Part shown: positions 1 through 11,814 of the stretch, one piece after another
Position numbering within the stretch: the stretch's first letter is position 1
Layout of the letters: each line of letters starts with the position of its first letter
Source: Petrosia ficiformis
Lineage: Eukaryota; Porifera; Demospongiae; Haplosclerida; Petrosiidae
DNA: 64,000 nt
Assembly: GCA_947044365.1 (NCBI GenBank)
Contig: OX345650.1
Span: 5,264,049 to 5,328,048 of the forward strand
Reading direction: 5' to 3'
Made by a program: the position numbers and the translations under genes
Notes under the pieces: model-generated
What the model was told of the DNA's origin: nothing
Seen by the model: only the letters and a program-made list of their open reading frames with translations
Database searches by the model: none

Positions 1-1025
1 CTAATAGGTATTGGTTCATTAGTTAAATGTGAATCCACAATTACAGTTGGTATGGTTTGTTGTGGATTAGAATTAGTAACTACTAACGTGTTACTTTGAG
101 CTATTAGCACATTAGTATTAGTGTAGAAACAAAAGCATAGTCTATATTCCATATCTGAGTGTGAAAGAAAGAATTGATGGTGAATACATGGCTGCATAGA
201 TGAACTAATGTATATATGAATGAATGGGATGGGATGGGATGGGATGGATGGCTGAAGCCTGAATGGATGGATGGATGGATGAATAGATGGATGAATGAAT
301 GATGAATGGATGGATGAATGGATGGCTGAATGGATGGATGAATGAATGGATGGATGGATAGATGGATGGATGAATGAATAGATGGATGAATAGATGGATG
401 AATGGATAGATGGATGGATGGATGGATGAATGAATGGATGGATGGATGAATAGATGGATGAATGGATAGATGGATGGATGGATGGATGGATGGATGGATG
501 GATGGATGGATGAATGAATGGATTATGAGCAAATCATACCTGTGAGATATTCAGTTGAAAGTAACCATTGTATTTGTCCACGATCTGCAAGGTTCTCTCC
601 TCGCATACGATAATCAAGAAAACTCTCGGGATTCAAATCCTCTGTATGGTGGATAGATAAATGGATGGATAGATAGATGCTTGGGTGCTCAAAATGTAAG
701 ATGAAACAATCTCGAGCAGAGAAGAGGTAGAGAACGTACCTATTCTAAACAATCCAATCCAGTCTCTTTCACTTGGTACAGGAAGATCAAACTCCAATCC
801 ACTTGGCACCTCAACTCCAATCTCCCACCTGATGATCACTGTATCACCTACAGCAGCTTCCAATTGATCCAGATGTAACTCACCACACATGCGACTTATA
901 GATCTTAGTATGGTACCTCCACCTAAATATCTTGGTCTACCACAGACAGGGAGGTCACTTTCATTCCTCTGAAGTTCTCCATTAACATCCATTTCTACTT
1001 CAGGCAATTCTACATCTCCTGACAT
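1..1025 (-). CDS. HECW-like E3 ubiquitin ligase, N-terminal part (runs off the window)
   Basis: Three exons read on the minus strand: 1025-740, 641-540 and 100-1, with GT/AG borders and matching phases. The ATG at 1025 opens an acidic leader ([13 protein letters not shown]), then a beta-sandwich segment with [11 protein letters not shown] and DWIGLFRI, continued after the intron by [11 protein letters not shown] and RGQIQW. This spacing and these motifs match the N-terminal HECW_N (SKICH-like) domain of HECW1/HECW2, where DWIGMY, ENFLDYKNRG and RGQIIW occur in the same order. In that family C2, WW and a C-terminal HECT domain follow and ubiquitinate signalling substrates; those parts lie outside the window, so the ligase activity is inferred only. 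The third exon is a low-complexity T/N/P stretch. Another SKICH-type protein is the main alternative. Confidence 0.6.
219..525. repeat. GGAT-type simple repeat in intron 2 of the HECW-like gene
   Basis: About 300 bases of GGATGGAT/GAAT/AGAT tetranucleotide units with scattered variants. The long minus-strand open frame through it (Ile-His-Pro-Ser repeats) is a by-product of the repeat and is bounded by good splice sites at 540 and 100. Confidence 0.9.
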
Positions 1026-2243
1026 TATGAATTAGTTCTAGATCTCCAATGATGGCAGATAATTAAACTATTTTAGCAGTCCCAGCACTTGCAAGAATGC
1101 CAGTCTGCCACACCTTCAAAAATAAAGTATTAATTAATTTAACACACCCACCAAGAAAGCAACAAATGTCCACCATAGCAGTGAGGTAGATCATCAAAAA
1201 TAATTTTCATTTTATTATCTTTTGTAGCAAAAAGAACAAATTATAAAAGAAGTACTTCCAAAATGTGGAATGTTATATTCTGAAGAAATACCACAAATGG
1301 TATGTATAGTACTCGGGTCTCATTCCCAAACTCAATCAATAGTCTGAGAATGAGGATATGAAACTCTGCACATTAGGTACTAACAAAACCCAAGATCCTT
1401 CCTCTCAAATCAGTTACATTAGAGAAAATTGAAGAGATGCAAAAACAAGTATGTCTAAATACTGCATATAATATATATCACATGACCAGACATAAATATC
1501 ACATGACCAGACATTGGGTGCAACATTACTATTACCTTAGAAATCAGTAAATTACTAGTACTAATACCTCGTAATATATTTCAATTACTATTACCTTAAA
1601 AATCAGTATAGTACTATTACTATTACCTTTTAATACTAATACTGCCCAAGTCAGTGTTACTGTTATGGATTACTATATCATTGAAGTTTTTAAAAAAATT
1701 CTTTCATGTTTTAAACTAAATGATCATTGCATACTCGGTATTCCCTCCAATACTAAAATGTCTCTATACTGGCCCTACTATAAATGAACATATTAATTAC
1801 TATTACCTCAACATTGACATTGTATATTAATTCTTTTGTATTACCCTATGTCTGCATATGACTGTCACATGATCAGGCACAAGAGCTAATGAAGCAACAA
1901 GTGGATGAAAATAATGAAACAGGAGCAAATTAATAAACAAATTCCAAGATGACAATGAATCACTTAATAAAATATAAAGTTTCAAATTATACATACCAAC
2001 ATTACTAATTGGCATCATGATGTAACAATACATCATGTTATATCCGCAATTACAGTACAGTATATGCTGTAATGCAATGTATTAAATGAATTGAGATAAA
2101 TCGTAATAGTACATATTATCGTAATACATCATGACAAGTGTAATCATGCACAATGTTACATCATAAACATCATGATAAGTGAACCATTTTGTTACATCAT
2201 AATACATCATAATACATCATAATTAATGATAATGCATTACACA
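1026..2243. other. Intergenic region, 1.2 kb, no gene seen
   Basis: AT-rich spacer between the start of the HECW-like gene and the stop of POLR1B. It holds loosely repeated phrases such as ACTATTACCTTA (around 1530-1640 and 1800) and ACATCATAATAC (around 2100-2225). No open frame has convincing coding character. The promoter of the HECW-like gene and the 3' UTR of POLR1B should lie here. Confidence 0.6.
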
Positions 2244-5200
2244 TCAAGATACATCTATTTTGAGTTTTATATTCATTCCTGCGAGTTCAGCTACGAGATA
2301 ACGAAATACATATGGTACTGATACTATGTCCACTTTGCCTTTGTCTTTACACAAACGACATGTCCACTTGTGATCACATGACACTTGAAGAGGTGAGTCA
2401 ACAGGAGGGGGCTTCTCCAATATTGGAGATAAGATACTCCCACAATTAATACAAATATGAGACTACAAAAATGACATATTTAGCAATTATTTCTTGTCTA
2501 TTTTTAGCTTATTTAATTTTAGTTATGGATAGTACTGTATTAGTATTTACAGTCTATTTTTAGTACCATGAATTTAGAGTAACATCTTGTCTTGTATTTT
2601 TAGTAACATAGTAACTTATCTATTTTTAGTAACATGAGTTTATAGTACTCCTTGTCTATTTTTAGTATCATGACTTTTAGTTATAGTAACATATTGTCTA
2701 TTTTTAGTATCAAGAAGTTACAGTAACAGCCTGTCTATTTTTAGTAACATGAATTTATAGTAACTTATTTCTAATTTTAGTTATAGTAAGATGCTGTCTG
2801 TCAAATGCGTACTTACAAAAGATTTATCAGAACAATTAAGAAGACGATCTTGTAACAGAAAAGAGCTTCCATGTGCCAAGAGTGAGTCCCTTTCCATTTC
2901 TCCGAAACGAATACCTCCTGCTCTTTTTCTGCCCTAAGACAAAAGAGAAGATAAAAAAAACAGACAAACAGAAAGATAGGCGATACCTTTACTGGTTGAT
3001 GTGTGAGTATATCAATAGGACCTGTTGTACGAACCTGTTATTAAAAAAGGTCAAAGGTCAACATCACTGTTAATAAATATTTACCTGGAATTTATCAGAT
3101 ACCATGTGTCTAAGTCTTTGATAATAAACAACACCAAAAAAAATGTCAGCTTCAAATTCTCTTCCATCGATACCAGAATAGAGCCTCTCGTTACCAAAAT
3201 AATTATAACCAGCTGAAAGACAGACAAATAGATGTTGACAAATGCATAGCGATTTCGTTTCATTTGTAATGTCCTACCTTTTACTAAATGATCTCCAAAG
3301 AAATTAATAGCAGGTGTATCCTCAGAGAATGTGAAAGGTGTGGCATCATGACAAATACCATGTAACGAAGCTGATTTACCAGCCATACTCTCAATCATCA
3401 TACCTAATAATAGGGAAGTCCCCCTTGATTCTTATATATTAACCACACCCACCTATTGTCATACGAGATGGAAATCCATGTGGATTGAATATTATATCAG
3501 GAACCATTCCGGACTCTGCAAAGGGCATGTTTTCTACTGGCCATTTTTGACTACATATACCTTTCTGTCCATGACGACTAGCAAACTTATCTCCAATTAT
3601 AGGATTACGCTGAAATATTGAAATAAAATGTAATCCTGTTTACAAATATTATATATTTTACCGACATTCAATCTCAATTTAATAAACACTCTTTGTAATG
3701 GGTCGTTACCTGTTTCACTACCTAACAGCTTTACCTAGTAGATAGATATAGATAGATACATGTACATAGATAGATAGATGTACATAGATAGATACATGTA
3801 CATAGATAGATAGATGAACAAATAAATAGACAGTTATAATGTGACAGCTGGTCACCTGATCAACATACGCAGGTTCATGTGACTTGTATTTCTCAACGAT
3901 TACTTTCATTGATGCTACATCTATGTAACTATGATGATGATATGTTAGAAAATACAACACCAATATCTCTATCTCATCACCTATAGAGGGGATCTCCCTC
4001 TGTTAAAAGCGCTCCAACAGGAGGTAATCCATCTGGTTCAAGTTTTTCACAAGCCCACTTGTTACTTGGTAGAGTTCCTAAGAGATAGATAGATAGATAT
4101 ATAGATAAGTAGATAGATAGATAGATAGATAGAGAGTCTATGTTATTACCAAATTGATACTCAGTGTTTCCATGATCACGTGACTTTTTACCAAGATCTA
4201 TAAGCTGAATTAATAATAATTAACATTCCATTATTATGATATCATTATGACATCATTACCTCACACTTATACACTGTAGCGTGAGCAAAACCTCTTTCAA
4301 ATGAAGACTTGTTTAGTATCATAGCATCTTCCATGTCGTATCCCTATCAAACGTAGATAGATAGATAGACAGATAGATAGATACATAGATAGATAGATAG
4401 ATACATGTAAGTGAAATGAAAGAGATGGATAGACAGATGACTAGACAGATAGTCAGACAGACAGATAGTCGGACAGATGGATAGATAGATAGATAGATGG
4501 TGTATTGAGAGAGATGAATTGAGACAGATAGATAACCTACTGTGTATGAAATAACAGCAACCACTGCATTTGTCCCCAACGGGTAATTATCAACATTATA
4601 ATAATCATATAAATATGGCCGAACCATTGGTGCCTGAGGGGTCTGAATACAGTATGAATAATACAGGAACACTTCATATATATTGATAATACCTGGAGTT
4701 TATATAACTTGTTATCATTTCGAAAAGATATAGAATGACATGGAGTTCCCATTGTCTGTTTACCCATCTATTCATACAAGAGGTTGTATAGTATAAAGGG
4801 TCTTGTATTGTTTAAAAGTTTCAGGCCCTTTACCTGACATTGGTACATATTACGTGGACTTTGATTAAAATCAGAATACGGAGTAAAACTTGAAACAGCA
4901 CTGAGCATGCTTCCTTCGTGTAACTCCATGTGTGTTGTCACCTGATAATCAAGTGATAATCATGTGATAACAATTACAACTAAGCTCACCCCTTTATGAA
5001 TTTCTTCTGGGCAAACTGCAACATTCATATACACCTAAAATCATATGTATGTATGTATATATACGTATTAAGGTATGTATGTACGTATGTATGTATGTAC
5101 GTATGTACATATGTATGTATGTATGTATGTATGTACGTACGTACGTACGTACATGTACATGTACAAGTACATGTACATGTACACTGTACATGTACATGTA

Positions 5201-8200
5201 CATGTACAAGTACGTACGTACGTATGTATGTATGTATGTATGTATGTATGTATGTATGTGTACTTGTTCAAATGATCCAATCAATTCTCTAGTATTAGTC
5301 ATTAAGTTAATAACTGGTCTCATCATTCTAGCTGGTGTTGAGAATAAGAAGAGACCTGGGTATAGACCATTATTAGAATAAGGGACTAAACCAATTTCTA
5401 AAGTTGGCGGAACCTAAGGAGATCATGTGATCATTAGGTAATGTGATCAATCAATCAATCAATCAATCAGTCATTATCATTACATTATTTTTTCCTTCTG
5501 CTTTTAAAACTCGTAATTTTCTTGCCAGTTTATCAGCCTCATGTTCTGATACGAGACCCAAAACACGTCCATCTAATATCACATAAATGAATTGTATATC
5601 AGGTCTTTGTGGAATTGGAGATGAAAGAGGAATCATGCCAAGAGAACACAAGAGTTTAGGAAGATGGATGGTCTGCGGATTTGCTGTAACAACCTATTAC
5701 AACACAATGCTTGATCACATGATGTATCATATGAGTATCACACATACTCACTTGACACAGTGCTGCAAGATGATTTAGTAGGCCACAAGGAGAGCCATCA
5801 GGTGTGTGTACAGGACATATGAAACCTAGTACAAATGAGAAGAACAATTATCTCAATCCTTCTTCACTGTCATCTTCCCCTCCCTCCCTCTCTCTCACCC
5901 CATGCATCGGGAAGAAGTTTTCTAACTCCTGTTGTTCTCATTTGAGCGAAGAAAGCACCTCGATGAACTGCTCGAAAATGAGAGAGATAACGAAAAAAGT
6001 TAAGTTTATCAGCTACAATAGTGAAACCAGCAACCTTAAGAGGGACACGGAGGTTATACACATATACATTTGGAGAAAACTCAATGTACTTGTTGTAAAT
6101 TCAGTCCACTTCTGGATCTAATGGTTCCTGTTGCAAGGAAAGCCTCCATTGCTGATGCAACAGGGATAGTACTTCTCTGATCTAATAGTTTTCTAAGCCC
6201 AGTACCTGAAAAGATATATAAAGACATATGGATATAGTGACAGACATACATACTTTCTGTTACAGTGAAAGTATCAGGATTAGATTTGTACTTTCTCTCT
6301 AGTTCTTGACGAACCTTGATCAGATATTCATCAAGTCTTTCCTATGGTAAATATATTAATTAATAACTGTATGTTAATGATTGTAATGTATTGTTATACT
6401 AATAATATACTAGATTATAACGTATTGTTATACTAATAATAAACAAGATTATGATGTAATAATAAACTAGATTATAACGTTTTGTTTTACTTATTAAACA
6501 ATACATCAATCAGTATATTACTAGTAAAACAATACATCATAATCAAGTTTATTATTAGTTTATTATTAGTATAACAATACATCATAATCTAGTTTATTAT
6601 TAGTATAACAATACATCATAATCTGGTTTATTATTAGTTTATTATTAGTATAACAATACATCATAATCTAGTTTATTATTAGTATAACAATACATCATAA
6701 TCTGGTTTATTATTAGTTTATTATTAGTATAACAATACATCATAATCTAGTTTATTATTAGTATAACAATACATCATAATCTGGTTTATTATTAGTTTAT
6801 TATTAGTATAACAATACATCATAATCTAGTTTATTATTCACTAGATGTGTTATACTAACTTTTAATATCATGAGGTATAAATGACCTCCCAGAAGTATTT
6901 CTTGATTCATAGGAGAATCTGCTGACTCAGGAGAACAACGTCCAGATGATAATGCATAAAGTTTCCTTGACATGAAACTAGAGAAAGTATGAGGATCAAG
7001 AAAAGATTGAAGAGATAAGAGAGAAGTTGAAATAGCTCACATCAAAATGTTAAATTTATCAATATTCCTGTCTAAATGTACACATATATGTTCCCTATAA
7101 GGAGATAGTGTGAGTCAATAGATGTGTTGAAATGATTGCAAGAATATATACTTCATTAACTGTTCACAGACAGTTTCTTCTGTTACCCAGGGAGGAAGCT
7201 CAGATTTTATTTGAAATCTTTGTCCAATATATCTCAAAGCATCAATCCTTGTTAACACACCCTCATCTTGTGCGAACCTCAATATAGAGGTCACACAGCT
7301 ATAAGATGATTAAAAATACATTCCAAGTTTGTGCATTTGTATGTATGCTCACCCTTTGAGAAATGCATTCTGTTCTTGCCCCTTAATTAACTCTTTGTAA
7401 ATATGACAGTCTTGTACATCAACTAAAGCCTGTAATAAACCACACCCATTTAATAAGCCACACCCACCAAATCAACATTTCACATTCCTCATTATATATC
7501 GATCCCGGTAACTAACCTTAAGAATGAATATAATAGGAACATAAAATAATTCTTTATTTCTCGCAAAAGCTAAAGTCAAAATTCCATCAGATCGATAATG
7601 TAAGGTGAGGTTCTAAAGAAAGGTAAAAAGGTTTATACGAGAAAGATAAATGGTTGATGTCTCACTGCTTGCGATTGATCTTTCCTAACACATCTGATAG
7701 TGACACCATATTCAGTGAATAAGGGAGCTTTACCAATCCATGAATTTCTAATTATAGCTATGGGCTATAAAAAAATAAAATAATAATAATAATAATAATA
7801 ATACCTTACTTACATAATTTCTTCTTGGCATTATAAGCATTCTAATTAATCTTTCATTACCATTAATAATGAAGTACCCTCCAAATTCCTACAAATATAT
7901 ATAATATATAATATTATTATAATATAATGAGCTGTATATACACATAACAAATACATATACTACATACTTCAGCTTCTTCATGATGTTTTACTAACTCAAC
8001 AGGTGGCATATTATATAAACGGCATCTATTTGACTACAGATCAAAATGTGTACTAACATTTCCTACATACATGTTAAATATAACATACCTTGACCATGAT
8101 TGGTATTTGACCAAGAGGTATTGTTAATGTATTAACAGTTTGTCCCTCTATTATGAACTGAAGTGCTATGTTCAGTGGAGCTTTATAGGTGGAAGCTCTT

Positions 8201-8951
8201 TCTCTACACTCTGAGGGATAGATCTGTATTGATTTAGCGTGTACATTTGTTTCAGGTAGTGTTGGACATCCCACTGATATATCCTAAGTATAAAATATAT
8301 GTAATATATATATTTACAATGTATGTGTATGTATAATTATAATATATTCATAAATATGTAACGCGTGTGTGGATTATGTCCATGACTACATGTATGTATG
8401 CATGTATGTATGTATGTATGTATATTTGTATATATGTATGTATGTATGTATGTATGTGTGTATGTTTGTATGTATGTATGTATATATGTATGTAGGTATG
8501 CATTTATGTATGTACGTATGTTTTGTGTATATATGTATGAATATAGATATGATTGTATACATACATATGTAGAGTAGTTATGTTCATTGTACAATTGTAC
8601 ATACATGAATACCTCAATGAAAAACTGGATTTTCCGGTTTGCTGGATCCAAAAGTTCTTGTGTTCTCAGATCCTATATTCACATATTAAACATTATTACT
8701 ATAAGACATGACTTCCTAATAAGGTAATAACCTGGATAGCATATTTCAATCCTTCATCAAGAACAAAATTAAACGAGTCGACATGATGACGAACTAGTTC
8801 TTGTAATCCCTGTCAAATATAGATTCCAGTAATTATAAACCACATTGTACAGTATCTATATTACCTCATGCTGACGTGGTTTTATCTTGGCATAGTTTGA
8901 TGATGAGAGTGCATTGAGAGAAGGTTTCATACCATCAATCATCATCTCCAT
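2244..8951 (-). CDS. POLR1B: DNA-directed RNA polymerase I second-largest subunit (RPA2/RPA135)
   Basis: Multi-exon gene; the product is the RPB2-like subunit of RNA polymerase I, which transcribes rRNA in the nucleolus. Exons read in order give the N-terminal [13 protein letters not shown] segment, the fork/lobe region [20 protein letters not shown] and [71 protein letters not shown], the hybrid-binding [51 protein letters not shown] and the C-terminal zinc ribbon (CINCG ... CRLC). The [11 protein letters not shown] context and ending ([10 protein letters not shown] ... KLKIDV, stop at 2244-2246) match POLR1B rather than the Pol II or III paralogues. The ATG at 8951 ([15 protein letters not shown]) is the first good start in frame; an upstream extension is possible because an AG precedes in-frame codons. 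Several introns are filled with simple repeats. Confidence 0.95.
2505..2790. repeat. Degenerate tandem repeat in a POLR1B intron
   Basis: About eight loosely conserved copies of a unit built around TCTATTTTTAGTAACATGA followed by TTTATAGTAAC. It sits in the intron just before the last POLR1B coding exon. Confidence 0.75.
4081..4508. repeat. TAGA/CAGA tetranucleotide tracts in POLR1B introns
   Basis: Several GATA-type tracts (4081-4131, about 4349-4402 and about 4415-4500) lie in two introns flanking a coding exon near 4150 and 4260-4340. A shorter TAGA/TACATG tract sits at about 3735-3825. Confidence 0.8.
5045..5262. repeat. Self-complementary ATGT/ACGT/GTACAT microsatellite in a POLR1B intron
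   Basis: Pure TATG and TACG units flank a core of alternating GTACAT around 5137-5235. The core is largely its own reverse complement, so long frames stay open on both strands; they carry only Tyr/Met/Val/Cys/His/Thr repeats and are not genes. Confidence 0.9.
6378..6838. repeat. Tandem plus inverted repeat in a POLR1B intron
   Basis: The right part (about 6530-6835) contains at least four tandem copies of a roughly 90-base unit built from TTTATTATTAGTATAACA, ATACATCATAATCT and TAGTTTATTATT. The left part (about 6385-6480) carries the same phrases in reverse complement (TGTTATACTAATAATA, AGATTATGATG). The two halves could fold into a long hairpin in the pre-mRNA. No coding potential was seen. 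Confidence 0.85.
8385..8530. repeat. TATG microsatellite in a POLR1B intron
   Basis: Interrupted TATG/TGTA tetranucleotide run inside an early POLR1B intron, between the [10 protein letters not shown] exon and the exon beginning near 8610. Confidence 0.85.
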
Positions 8952-9008
8952 GTTGTTCCACGTGGGTAGATTAACCTGTTCATAAAGGATTAAATATATA
9001 CTCAGGAA
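8952..9008. promoter_or_regulatory. Shared 57-bp gap between POLR1B and CDK5 start codons
   Basis: Only 57 bases separate the predicted ATGs of two divergent genes. The transcription start regions must lie here or overlap the opposite gene's first exon. There is no obvious TATA box; the sequence contains a CACGTGG E-box-like element at the edge, just inside the POLR1B side. Inferred from position only. Confidence 0.5.
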
Positions 9009-11724
9009 ATGGAAAGATATGAGAGAGTTGAGAAGATAGGAGAAGGTACTTATGGTACAGTGTATAAGGCAAGAGATAAGGACAATGGAGAAATTGTAGC
9101 CTTAAAAATAGTGAGATTGGATGAAGATGATGAGGTAAAGAATTGGTAATTAAACATCTACTTGATTAGTTATCATGATAAGTCCTCAACTGAATATGTC
9201 ATAAAAATCACACAATATCACAAACAAAAATAATATTTTGTCCCAGTATAAAATAATGGGATCAAATGATGAGAATGTCTAGTCTCATTCCAAGGCCATA
9301 ATGAAATATTAATTAACTGCAGGTGTGGTAGTGCATGGATCTGGGAATGAGACTAAAGAACAGTATCTTATTATTTTGAGTGGATGTGTTCCCAATCCGT
9401 AGGCAGTAGAGGTTAAATCTGTGTTGTTGACCACATCCTCTTGTGACGCTGTTATCAGTTAATCAAAAATGCCAAAAGAGTGATCCATTTTGATCTACCA
9501 ATAAAATGTCTCTCGTAGGAAAATATCACAATGACTATGATTTATATATTCTAGGAATAGTTTCGTGTAATATTTTGAAATAATTTCTCATATATATCCG
9601 TTATTATTAAATATTTCTATAAACAGGGTGTACCCAGTGCTGCTTTAAGAGAAGTATGTTTGCTTAAAGAATTGAGACATCGTAATATAGTGAGGTAAGG
9701 GTATCAGATGATATATATAATATAATGTATAATTATATATATATATATATATTATTTAGGCTAACAGATGTTCTTCATAAGAACCTTAAACTAACAATGG
9801 TGTTTGAATATTGTGACCAGGTCAACTACATACATACATATTTAGTATTGATGTACATGTACACATGTATGTATGAAATATGTATATGTATGTACACATA
9901 TACAAACAATGTACCTATCTATGTATGTATAGAAGTACATTTTTGTAGGATTTGAAGAAATATTTTGACACTTCAGGAGGGAATATAAGTCCTCGTGTTG
10001 TACAATCATTTTATTTCCAGTTGCTTCAAGGACTTGCTTTTTGTCATGGTTACAATATATTACATCGTGATTTAAAACCACAAAATATACTTATTAGCAA
10101 AGTGAGTAAACACAGGCAAACAAACAAATATGTGAACTGATAGACATATTAATATCTAAATAGAAAGGAGAATTAAAACTAGCTGATTTCGGTCTAGCTC
10201 GTGCTTTTGGTATCCCAGTTAGGATATTCTCAGCTGAGGTACCTGATACATATACCATTGTATATTATCACATGATTATCTTATGATCTAGGTGGTTACG
10301 TTATGGTATCGTCCACCTGATGTGTTGATGGGTGCTCAAGTCTACTCCACATCCATTGATATGTGGTCAGCAGGGTGTATATTTGCCGGTAAGTTTACTA
10401 GAGATCCTACAATGTATACAGAGATCCTCATTCTTTATATTTACTAGAACTTGCTAATGCCGGTCGTCCATTGTTTCCTGGTAGTGATGTTGATGAGCAA
10501 TTGAAAAGAATTTTCAAGTATCTTTTTATTAATTAAAATTATGTAATTATTTCTAACTGGTTTTAAGCTCTTGACAGTCTTGTTTAGACTAGTAGGTACT
10601 CCAACAGAAAGAACATGGCCAGGTGTCACCAAACTACCAGAATATAAGGTGTGTTTGTACATGATTTCATTTACATATGAGGGTAATATGATGACCACAT
10701 GTACATGTGAGAATATTACATGTACATATAAGGGTAATATGATGACCACATGTACATGTGAGAATATTATGATTACATGTACATATGAGGGTAATATGAT
10801 GACCACATGTACATGTGAGAATATTACATGTACATATGAGGGTAATATGATAACCACATGTACATGTGAGAATATTATGATTACATGTACATATGAGGGT
10901 AATATGATGACCACATGTACATGTGAGAATATTACATGTACATATGAGGATAATATGATAACCACATGTACATGTGAGAATATTATGATTACATGTACAT
11001 ATGAGGGTAATATGATGACCACATGTACATGTGAGAATATTACATGTACATATGAGGATAATATGATAACCACATGTACATGTGAGAATATTATGATTAC
11101 ATGTACATATGAGGGTAATATGATGACCACATGTACATGTGAGAATATTACATGTACATATGAGGGTAATATGATAACCACATGTACATGTGAGAATATT
11201 ATGATTACATGTACATATGAGGGTAATATGATGACCACATGTACATGTGAGAATATTATGATTACATGTACATGGGAGGGTAATTATAAAGACATGTACA
11301 TTATGTACATACATGTATGAAGGTAACATGATTACATGTACATGTGAGAATAATAATTTTATTATGAACATCTTTATGAGGATAATTATGAAGACATGTA
11401 CATACGTGTATGAGGGTAACATGATTACATGTACATGTGAGTGTAATTATGATTACATCTACATGAGGGTATCCTTTATATTAAATGTAGGAGTTTCTAC
11501 CTTATCCTCCAGCTCCGATAGCTGCTGTAGTAACATCTTTGAATGAACATGGAATTGAACTTTTACAGGTACACATAATTATATATAATATAATTATGTT
11601 TGTATAAAATATTTTATTTCTCTTTTAGCGTCACTTAATATGTAATCCTGATCATCGTTTGTCTGCTGAGGAAGCTATGAGACATGAGTACTTTGCGGAT
11701 ATTGACCCATTGTTAAGAGTATAA
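9009..11724 (+). CDS. CDK5: Cyclin-dependent kinase 5
   Basis: Ten exons: 9009-9134, 9627-9694, 9760-9820, 9949-10101, 10164-10238, 10292-10388, 10448-10517, 10588-10648, 11491-11568 and 11629-11724. They total 885 bases, 294 residues, against 292 in human CDK5. The glycine loop [11 protein letters not shown] keeps the Thr14/Tyr15 pair. Other conserved motifs are VALKIVRL, the cyclin-binding helix PSAALRE (PSSALRE in vertebrate CDK5), [20 protein letters not shown], the activation segment [14 protein letters not shown] and [16 protein letters not shown] and the absence of a TxxE T-loop threonine distinguish CDK5 from CDK1/2. It is a proline-directed Ser/Thr kinase activated by p35-type partners. 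Intron 8 (10649-11490) is mostly minisatellite. The exon 7/8 junction uses the acceptor TTGTTTAG at 10587, which restores RIFKLVGTPTE. Confidence 0.96.
10667..11340. repeat. 51/57-bp alternating minisatellite in CDK5 intron 8
   Basis: The units begin with GAGGGTAATATGATGACCAC and carry ACATGTACATGTGAGAATATT. Two forms alternate: 51 bases, and 57 bases with an extra ATGATT, giving a 108-base higher-order period. Both lengths are multiples of three and lack stops in several frames, so long repetitive open frames appear on both strands. They interrupt the CDK5 reading frame and are intronic. Confidence 0.93.
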
Positions 11725-11814
11725 GTGGGTGTGGCCATGTGTAACATGTTTTATTAACTACAGAATTCATTTTTAATATCATAATAATTATTTTATCAGT
11801 TGACTTCCAATAAT

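Noticed and set aside
104..532. Minus-strand open frame of Ile-His-Pro-Ser repeats
   Set aside because: It is the translation of a GGAT microsatellite, lies between two good splice sites and has no coding character.
4994..5381. Tyr/Met/Val/Cys-rich open frames on both strands
   Set aside because: Microsatellite translation; real POLR1B exons flank the tract.
10667..11340. Possible CRISPR-like repeat array
   Set aside because: The units are contiguous with no unique spacers, inside an intron of an animal gene.
10444..11422. Long repetitive open frames on both strands in the CDK5 gene
   Set aside because: They cover intron 8; the flanking CDK5 exons splice precisely around them and the periodic composition explains the lack of stops.
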